A DNA stretch of 64,000 nucleotides from Streptomyces iranensis. GTDB taxonomy: Bacteria; Actinomycetota; Actinomycetes; Streptomycetales; Streptomycetaceae. Location of the stretch: NCBI RefSeq assembly GCF_017874715.1, contig NZ_JAGGLR010000034.1:59672-123671 (forward strand), written 5' to 3'. The notes below the pieces were generated by a model that saw only the letters and a list, made by a program, of their open reading frames with translations, made no database searches and was not told the DNA's origin. Positions 58,663 to 64,000 of the stretch are shown here, piece after piece (positions within the stretch are counted from its first letter, which is position 1; every line of letters starts with the position of its first letter). The position numbers and the translations under genes were made by a program.

Positions 58663-59459
58663 GAGGGGCTGGAAGGCATGGGCTTCGGGGCGATCAGGGC
58701 GAACGGCGCCCCCTGCGGATCCTTCACCAGCGACATCCGGCCCGCGACCATCTCGTACGGCGGTCGGAGGACCGTGCCGCCCCCGGCCGACACTTTGGCC
58801 GAAATGCGGTCGGTGTCCTCGACGGCGAAGTAGACCAGCCAGTGCGGGGGCACCTCCGGCGGCATCCCCTCCCGCAGCGGCTGGAGCCCGCCGACCGTGC
58901 GGCCGTCGACGGAGAGCGCGAAATAACCCTCGGCGCCCTCGCCCTCCATGGGGGTCGACTCCACGCCCAGCGCCTCCGCGTAGAAGGCCGAAGCCGCCTC
59001 CCGGTCGGTGGTGTTGAGCTCGTTCCAGATCAGCGTCCCCGCCTCGTTGACGAGGCCCGCGCCGGTGAAGCCGAGCGGCTGCCAGACGCCGAAGACGGCT
59101 CCCAGCGGGTCGGCCGCCACCAGCATCCGCCCGAGGTCCATCACCTCCATGACCGGCATCAGCACGGTGCCTCCGGCCCGGCTGATGGACTCGGAGGTGG
59201 CCTGGGCGTCGGCGGAGCAGAAGTAGGTGGTCCAGACGGTCGGCGGCGGTGCCTCCTCGCCCATCGACTGCGCGGACATCACCCCCGCGACGGGTTTGCC
59301 CCTCAGGGTCCAGGTCGCATAGCCGCCGGTCTCCGGAGGGCCGACCTCTCCCTCCCAGCCGAACAGCCCGGAGTAGAAGTCCAGGGCGGCCTGTTGGTCG
59401 GGGACCATCAGATCGATCCAGCAGGGCGTTCCGGGCTGATAGGACGTGACTTCGGGCAT
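58641..59459 (-). CDS. VOC-family (glyoxalase-fold) protein, two domains
   Basis: The 272-residue protein consists of two glyoxalase/bleomycin-resistance-type domains (about residues 8-125 and 140-255). The first opens with PCWIDLMVPDQQAALDFYSG and the second with LNTTDREAASAFYAEALG. VMEVMDLGRMLVAADPLGAVFGVWQ is the domain-end segment. Such proteins include hydroxylases and resistance proteins; the activity here is unknown. ATG 59459 follows GGAGG. The C-terminal SPSGGTSQR and the TAG stop come from the dispersed hairpin repeat at 58632-58662. Confidence 0.88.
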   Translation of the reverse strand: MPEVTSYQPGTPCWIDLMVPDQQAALDFYSGLFGWEGEVGPPETGGYATWTLRGKPVAGVMSAQSMGEEAPPPTVWTTYFCSADAQATSESISRAGGTVLMPVMEVMDLGRMLVAADPLGAVFGVWQPLGFTGAGLVNEAGTLIWNELNTTDREAASAFYAEALGVESTPMEGEGAEGYFALSVDGRTVGGLQPLREGMPPEVPPHWLVYFAVEDTDRISAKVSAGGGTVLRPPYEMVAGRMSLVKDPQGAPFALIAPKPMPSSPSGGTSQR

Positions 59460-59671
59460 GGGGCCGCCTCCGTATCGCCACTTCCGGCCGCGCGCGGCCG
59501 GTACGGGATGCCCCCATGGCCCATTCTCCTCCGGCCCCGGCATCACGCCACTCGGCACGGACCGCTACCGCGCGCACCGGTTCGCCGACGGGCCGTGAAC
59601 GCGGCACACGGCTTCCCGGCCGCCCCGCAAAGGCGCCGCACAAAGCCGGGCGGCGGCCGGCCCGAAGGCCG

Positions 59672-59687
59672 ACCGCCGCCCGGCGGT
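59672..59687 (-). terminator. Hairpin behind the L,D-transpeptidase gene
   Basis: ACCGCCG (59672-59678) pairs with CGGCGGT (59681-59687) around a 2-nt loop, just past the stop at 59705. The stem is short. Confidence 0.5.
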
Positions 59688-59704
59688 GGTGAGAAGAGGG
59701 TGTG

Positions 59705-60967
59705 TCAGGCGCTGCCGACGGCGCTTCCGGCCACCCACTGGCTCCAGTCCATGTTCCATCCGTTGAGGCCGTTGTCCGGCTGGACGGTCTTGTCCTTGGA
59801 GTTCTTCACGATGACGACGTCACCGACCTGGGAGTTGTCGTAGAACCAGGCGCCGTCCGTGTTGGGGTCGCCCGCGCCCTTGGTGTCCGACAGACCGACA
59901 CAGCCGTGGCTGGTGTTCTGGCTGCCGAAGATGGACTTCGCGCCCCAGTAGTTGCCGTGGATGAAGGTGCCCGAGGTGGACAGCCGCATGGCGTGCGGCA
60001 CGTCCTTGATGTCGTACTCACCCTTGCCGTCGTCGTCCGTGAAGCCGACCGTCGCACCGTTCATCCGGGTCTCCTTGAACTTCTCGGAGATCACCATCTG
60101 ACCGTTGTAGGTCGTGTTGTCGGGGCTGCCGGCCGAGATCGGGATGGTCTTGAGCAGCTTGCCGTCGCGGACGACCTTCATCTCCTTGGACTCGGCGTCC
60201 ACCGTGGAGACCTGGGAGCGGCCGATCTTGAAGTTGACCGTCTTCTCCTGGACGCCCTTGACACCGGACGACGCCTCGACGCCGTCCAGGTCCAGCTTCA
60301 GGGAGACGGTCGAGCCCGCCTTCCAGTAGTCCTTGGGGCGCAGGTCGAGCCGGTTGCCGCCGAACCAGTGGCCGACCACCTGCTGGCCGCTGCTGGAGGT
60401 GACCTTGATGTGGGACTCGACGTCCTTCTTGTTGGTCACCGCCTTGTCGAACCGGATGGACACCGGCATGCCCACGCCGACCGTGGAGCCGTCCTCCGGC
60501 GTGAAGTTGCCGATGAAGCTGTTGGAGGGCGAGACGGTGGTGAAGGACGAGTTCTCGGTCGCCTTACGGCCCTTGGAGTCCTCGGCGGACGCCCTGATCT
60601 TGTACTGAGTGGCCCGCTCCAGCTGCCCACTCGGCTTCCAGGACGTCTTGTCGGGCGATATGGTCCCGGCCACGGTGCTGCCGGTCGCCGCGGACGTCAT
60701 CGTGACGGAGGTGAGCTTGCCCTCGCTCACCGTGACCTTGGTGTCACTGTTGATGCCCGCGTTCGTCGCACCGGCCTTCGGCGTGATCTTGATGTGGGCG
60801 TCCGACGCGTCCTTGGCCGCCGCCTCGTCGACCTGCGACTGCGACTTTTGCCCGTCGTTCTTTGCGTCGTCGCCGCCGCCATCCCCGCCGCACGCGGCGA
60901 GAGTGAGTACGCCGCCGAGCACGGCGGCCACGGCCACCAGCCCCTTACGGCGCTTGCCGTCCGTCAT
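59705..60967 (-). CDS. L,D-transpeptidase lipoprotein
   Basis: The 420-residue lipoprotein has a basic n-region, lipobox LAAC (about residues 22-25), two Ig-like domains (LDT_IgD; about 45-260) and a YkuD transpeptidase domain. Its motif GNYWGAKSIFGSQNTSHGCVGL holds the catalytic Cys and His (SHGC). It forms 3-3 cross-links between meso-diaminopimelate residues of peptidoglycan, or anchors. The start at ATG 60967 fits GGAGAAG at normal spacing and gives a compact signal peptide; the in-frame ATG at 60982 is less likely. Bacterial L,D-transpeptidases of this build have beta-lactam tolerance. Confidence 0.93.
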   Translation of the reverse strand: MTDGKRRKGLVAVAAVLGGVLTLAACGGDGGGDDAKNDGQKSQSQVDEAAAKDASDAHIKITPKAGATNAGINSDTKVTVSEGKLTSVTMTSAATGSTVAGTISPDKTSWKPSGQLERATQYKIRASAEDSKGRKATENSSFTTVSPSNSFIGNFTPEDGSTVGVGMPVSIRFDKAVTNKKDVESHIKVTSSSGQQVVGHWFGGNRLDLRPKDYWKAGSTVSLKLDLDGVEASSGVKGVQEKTVNFKIGRSQVSTVDAESKEMKVVRDGKLLKTIPISAGSPDNTTYNGQMVISEKFKETRMNGATVGFTDDDGKGEYDIKDVPHAMRLSTSGTFIHGNYWGAKSIFGSQNTSHGCVGLSDTKGAGDPNTDGAWFYDNSQVGDVVIVKNSKDKTVQPDNGLNGWNMDWSQWVAGSAVGSA

Positions 60968-61179
60968 CACACGCTTCTCCATTTGACCTGGATCTTGATC
61001 TGGACCCCAGAAACCCCGGACCTGCCCGATAAGAACGCCTGTACCTTTTGGCCGGTTCCACGCACAGTGAAACTGTGCGCAAGACCACTTGGCGAAGGCG
61101 CCAGTCAAGCGTAAGACCCGCCGGCACCGGACCCGCACGGCTCAGCCGTCTGCGTCACCCGGAATCCGGCCCTCCGGGC

Positions 61180-61506
61180 TCAATCGTCCTCGTCCAGGTC
61201 GGCGAAGGCCCCGGACCACTCGGCGGAGCGAGGATCGTAGTCGACGTGCTCGCTGCTCCAGGACGCCTGGGCCAGCTCAACCCCCGGCACCTCCTCCACC
61301 AGCTCGAACGGCTCGACCAGATAGGCCAGCGCCTCGGCCTCGTCCGACTCCACCATGCGGCGTGCGTGGCCCCGCTCCTCGGCGGCCATGGACTCATCGC
61401 CGTCGATCCGCTCGTACGCCGCGCGCCGTAGCCGGTCCGCATCGGCGATCTCGACCACGAGCTCCACACGAAGCCGGACAAAATGCGATGTCTCGGTACT
61501 CGTCAT
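61180..61506 (-). CDS. Conserved small actinobacterial protein
   Basis: The 108-residue acidic protein opens TSTETSHFVRLRVELVVEI and has a helix-rich segment with DESMAAEERGHARRMVESDEAEALAYL written over two helices. No function is recognised. ATG 61506 is seven bases after TAACCT on the minus strand, without a ribosome site, indicating a leaderless mRNA. It is divergent from the sortase-substrate gene at 61612. Confidence 0.7.
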   Translation of the reverse strand: MTSTETSHFVRLRVELVVEIADADRLRRAAYERIDGDESMAAEERGHARRMVESDEAEALAYLVEPFELVEEVPGVELAQASWSSEHVDYDPRSAEWSGAFADLDEDD

Positions 61507-61611
61507 GCGACGGAGGTTAGGGGGCCGACCCGTCTCGCTTCCGCACGACCCGCAGTTGTCACTACGATCGGCGCACGGGGTCAATTTGCCGCAGCCTCAA
61601 GGAGGATGCCA

Positions 61612-61911
61612 TTGAACGCACGCCGACCGCTGCTGACCGCCGCCGCTGCCGGTTCGCTGCTGTGCGCCCTGTGGTTCGTCCCGTCCGCCAACGCCACCGT
61701 GGAGGACCCGGGATCATCATCGGCGTCCTCGCGGACCTCCGAGGGCTCGCCCGGGGCCGGGCCCCGGACGGAGGCCGTGCCCGACGGGGATCTGGCCGAC
61801 ACCGGAAGTGTGGACGTCACCCCGTATCTCTTCGGCGGCACGGCCTTTCTGGGGCTGGGTGTGGCGATGGTGACCGCCTCCGTGCGGCGCACCCGCCCGG
61901 AGGCGTACTGA
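61612..61911 (+). CDS. LAxTG sortase-substrate surface protein
   Basis: The 99-residue protein has a signal peptide (LLTAAAAGSLLCALWFVPSANA). A Ser/Glu-rich spacer follows, then LADTG, a hydrophobic helix (PYLFGGTAFLGLGVAMVTA) and a positively charged end (RRTRPEAY). LAxTG followed by a membrane helix and RR is the sorting signal of class E sortases in Streptomyces, so the protein should be cut at Thr-Gly and linked to the cell wall. TTG 61612 is the start because AAGGAGG is six bases upstream; the ATG at 61606 would abut the ribosome site. The very short mature part suggests a hydrophilic spike or carrier rather than an enzyme. Confidence 0.75.
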   Translation: MNARRPLLTAAAAGSLLCALWFVPSANATVEDPGSSSASSRTSEGSPGAGPRTEAVPDGDLADTGSVDVTPYLFGGTAFLGLGVAMVTASVRRTRPEAY

Positions 61912-61960
61912 CCCTTTCCCTCGGGGGCCGTGTCGGGGGCGTACCGGCCCCCGGCCCGGT

Positions 61961-63505
61961 TCAGTCCAGGGGACCGGTCACCGACTCCACGGCCCCGATC
62001 AGCTCTCCGGATCGTACGAACGCGTCCGCCGCCGCCAAGTCGGGCGCCAGATAGCGGTCCTCGCCCGGCCCCTCGACGCCCGCCCGGCGCACCGCCGTCA
62101 GCACCGCCCGGCTCGCGGGCGCGGGCTCCAGACCCTGGCGCAGCTCGATGCCCCGGGTGGCGGCGACCAGCTCGACGGCCAGGACGCGGGCCAGGCTGTC
62201 CACCGCCGTACGCAGTTTGCGCGCCGCCGACCAGCCCATCGAGACATGGTCCTCCTGCATCGCGGAGGACGGGATGGAGTCGACCGAGGCGGGCACCGCG
62301 AGCCGCTTCATCTCGCTCACCAGCGCGGCCTGGGTGTACTGGGCGATCATCAGCCCCGAGTCCACGCCCGGGTCGCCGGCCAGGAAGGGCGGCAGGCCGT
62401 GGGAGCGGTTCTTGTCCAGCAGCCGGTCGGTACGGCGCTCGGCGATCGAGGCGAGGTCGGCGGCCGCGACGGCCAGGAAGTCCAGGACGTACGCCACGGG
62501 CGCGCCGTGGAAGTTGCCGTTGGACTCCACCCGCCCGTCCGGCAGCACCACGGGGTTGTCCACGGCGGAGGCCAGCTCGCGCTCGGCGACCAGCCGGGCG
62601 TGCGCGAGGGTGTCCCGGCCGGCGCCCGCGACCTGCGGGGCGCAGCGGATCGAGTACGCGTCCTGGACGCGCGGCGCGTCGTCCTGGTGGTGCCCGGTGA
62701 GCCCCGAACCCGCCAGCACCCGCAGCATATTGGCGGCGCTGGCCGCCTGCCCCGGGTGGGGGCGGATGGCGTGCAGCTCGGGCGCGAGGACGCGGTCCGT
62801 GCCGAGCAGCGCCTCCAGCGAGAGGGCGGCGGTCACATCGGCGACGGTGAACAGCCGGGCGAGGTCGGCGCAGGCCATGATCAGCATGCCGAGCATGCCG
62901 TCCGTGCCGTTGAGCAGCGCGAGCCCCTCCTTCTCGCGGAGCTCGACCGGCTCGATGCCGTGCTCGGCCAGCAGTTCGGCGGCGGGCCGCACGGTCTTGT
63001 CGGGCCCCTCGGCCTCGCCCTCGCCGATGAGCGCCAGTGCGCAGTGGGACAGCGGCGCCAGGTCGCCGGAGCAGCCCAGCGAGCCGTATTCGTGCACGAC
63101 GGGGGTGATCCCCGCGTTGAGGAGCGCGGCCATCGTCTCGACCACGACGGGCCGGACGCCGGTACGGCCGGACGCGAGCGTCTTCAGCCGCAGGAACATC
63201 AGCGCCCGCACCACCTCGCGCTCCACCCGCGCGCCCATGCCGGCGGCGTGCGAGCGCACGATGTTGCGCTGGAGCTGGGCGCGGAGCTCGGGGCTGATGT
63301 GGCGCACGGCCAGCGCGCCGAAGCCGGTGGAGACGCCGTAGACGGGCTCGGGCTTGGCCGCGAGGTCGTCGATCACCTGTCGCGCCGCGGAGATGGCGGC
63401 GAGCGCCGCCTCGGAGATCTCGATCCGCGCGGTGCCGCGGGCTACGGCGATGACATCGTCGGCGGTCGTTCCGGACGTCCCCACCACCACAGTGTGCATA
63501 TCCAT
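61961..63505 (-). CDS. hutH: Histidine ammonia-lyase
   Basis: The 514-residue enzyme eliminates ammonia from histidine to give urocanate, the first Hut step. The MIO cofactor forms from Cys-Ser-Gly in HEYGSLGCSGDLAPL (about residue 146), matching known Streptomyces HutH, where the first residue is Cys. VYGVSTGFGAL, REKEGLALLNGTDG and QDAYSIRCAPQ carry the catalytic Tyr, Asn and Arg. It is encoded about 54 kb from hutUFI. A perfect leaderless promoter (63514-63542) sets the start at ATG 63505; the ATG two codons on is the alternative. Confidence 0.96.
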   Translation of the reverse strand: MDMHTVVVGTSGTTADDVIAVARGTARIEISEAALAAISAARQVIDDLAAKPEPVYGVSTGFGALAVRHISPELRAQLQRNIVRSHAAGMGARVEREVVRALMFLRLKTLASGRTGVRPVVVETMAALLNAGITPVVHEYGSLGCSGDLAPLSHCALALIGEGEAEGPDKTVRPAAELLAEHGIEPVELREKEGLALLNGTDGMLGMLIMACADLARLFTVADVTAALSLEALLGTDRVLAPELHAIRPHPGQAASAANMLRVLAGSGLTGHHQDDAPRVQDAYSIRCAPQVAGAGRDTLAHARLVAERELASAVDNPVVLPDGRVESNGNFHGAPVAYVLDFLAVAAADLASIAERRTDRLLDKNRSHGLPPFLAGDPGVDSGLMIAQYTQAALVSEMKRLAVPASVDSIPSSAMQEDHVSMGWSAARKLRTAVDSLARVLAVELVAATRGIELRQGLEPAPASRAVLTAVRRAGVEGPGEDRYLAPDLAAADAFVRSGELIGAVESVTGPLD

Positions 63506-63513
63506 ATTCAGGC

Positions 63514-63542
63514 ACCCTAGAGAGTGAATCCCTGCCTGTCAC
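63514..63542 (-). promoter_or_regulatory. Leaderless promoter of hutH
   Basis: On the minus strand GTGACA (63542-63537), a 17-bp spacer and TAGGGT (63519-63514) precede the ATG at 63505 by eight bases. This is one of the best-matched promoters in the window. Confidence 0.65.
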
Positions 63543-63568
63543 CCTGTTGTCCGCTGTCTCTGTCCCCA

Positions 63569-63634
63569 CCCCGCCCCTTCCCGAACCGGGACTCCGCCCC
63601 GAACCCCGCTCCTCAATCGCCGGAGAGGCTGAAA
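63569..63634. repeat. Dispersed Streptomyces intergenic repeat
   Basis: The sequence with CCGCCCCTTCCCGAACCGGG, CTCCGCCCCGAACCCCGCTC and TCAATCGCCGGAGAGGCTGA resembles the segment at 58580-58631. It is intergenic and may be a transcription-end hairpin family. Confidence 0.75.
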
Positions 63635-63681
63635 CGAGCTCCCACCCCTGCGCCGGGCCCCAGGGTCGGGAGCCCCGGCGG

Positions 63682-63817
63682 GGGCCGGGGCTCAACCGCG
63701 GTTAGGGCCGGGGCTCAACCCCGGTGAGGGCCGGGGCGCAACCGCGGTGGGGGCCGGGGGCCTGCCCCGGCGGGGGTCGGGGCTCAGCCGCGGTGGGGCC
63801 CGGGGGCCTGCCCCCGG
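63682..63817. repeat. 23-bp tandem repeat array (about 6 units)
   Basis: Six units with period 23 start at 63682, 63705, 63728, 63751, 63774 and 63797. The consensus begins GGGCCGGGGCTCAACCGCGG. Every unit can form CCGCGG- or CCCCGG-centred hairpins. The rest of 63818-63961 is G+C-rich spacer without a gene. Confidence 0.9.
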
Positions 63818-63961
63818 ATTCGGGAAGGGGCGGAGCGGGGGACTGGCCGCGCCACAGCCCCGCGGAACTCGGGGACCGAGCGCCAGCGGGGGCCGGGGCC
63901 CAGCCCGGTCACGTCCGCTGGAGTGGTGTATCGACGGCCACTCGGTGATCCGTTGTTGAGG

Positions 63962-64000
63962 CTATGCAGTGAGTTCGGTGGGCAGGTCGGGTTCGTCGGT
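63962..64000 (-). CDS. C-terminal fragment of an unidentified protein (runs off the right edge)
   Basis: On the minus strand a frame open from the window edge ends with TDEPDLPTELTA and a TAG at 63962-63964. The acidic ending resembles ends I associate with some actinobacterial transposases, but twelve residues are too few to name a family. Confidence 0.25.
   Translation of the reverse strand, partial: TDEPDLPTELTA

Noticed and set aside
61581..63695. 704-codon minus-strand ORF overlapping hutH in another frame
   Set aside because: Arg/Gly/Pro-rich shadow of hutH without any conserved motif.
63962..64000. A transposase at the right edge
   Set aside because: Only twelve residues are visible, so it is reported only as an unidentified C-terminal fragment.

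Overview
The window is chromosomal DNA of a Streptomyces species or a very close relative. The evidence is the very high G+C content, the frequent GTG (and one TTG) starts, and several likely leaderless starts. It also carries a UAA-decoding leucine tRNA that matches bldA, a conservon-type GTPase operon, a c-di-AMP riboswitch in front of an Rpf/LysM gene, and many actinobacterial families. Most of it reads as conserved core chromosome with small accessory insertions. No prophage, CRISPR array or complete insertion sequence was found.

Layout. 0-2 kb: an anti-sigma-factor antagonist divergent from a SigB/SigF-type sigma factor. 2-7.7 kb: a minus-strand histidine-utilisation operon (hutU, an M20 amidohydrolase, hutF, hutI) with overlapping ends. 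hutH lies about 54 kb away at the right end (62-63.5 kb). 7.9-10.4 kb: an MDR oxidoreductase and a fold-III PLP decarboxylase. 11-14.2 kb: a membrane protein, an RpiR regulator and an ammonia-lyase-like protein with an altered MIO triad. 14.4-19.4 kb: an OpuC-type ABC transporter operon with a purine-cytosine-type permease. 19.4-22.3 kb: an accessory patch with an N-terminally short AfsR-like TPR protein, a small CxCxxC protein containing a TTA codon, an XRE regulator and a small unknown protein. 22.4-31.4 kb: a MatB-like ligase, cystathionine beta-synthase, an SGNH hydrolase, a thiolase and several unknowns. 31.5-39.5 kb: a Bax-inhibitor-1 protein, bldA, a MacB-type ABC exporter, a cyclopropane synthase-like methyltransferase and NDH-2. 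39.9-45.8 kb: ppx, DUF501, divIC, eno and two Rpf/LysM proteins. 45.9-53.9 kb: a P450, then a conservon (cvnA-D, an ExxR-lacking P450, a second P450, a crotonase). 54-61 kb: MazG, lipoproteins, a DUF2079 membrane protein, a glyoxalase-fold protein and an L,D-transpeptidase. 61-64 kb: a LAxTG sortase substrate, hutH and repeats.

How it works together. Several genes bear on development and the cell envelope: bldA, the conservon (whose cvnC has a TTA codon), the two Rpf proteins, the L,D-transpeptidase, DivIC and the LADTG surface protein. The Hut enzymes would take histidine through urocanate and formiminoglutamate to formylglutamate; no classical HutG is present, so the M20 enzyme in the operon may fill that step.

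Repeats are the least explained part. Two copies of an element of about 350-385 bp have terminal inverted repeats and a shared central palindrome. Each sits next to a tandem-repeat array. Several short tandem arrays begin exactly at stop codons. A dispersed hairpin repeat supplies coding sequence to the ends of two proteins.
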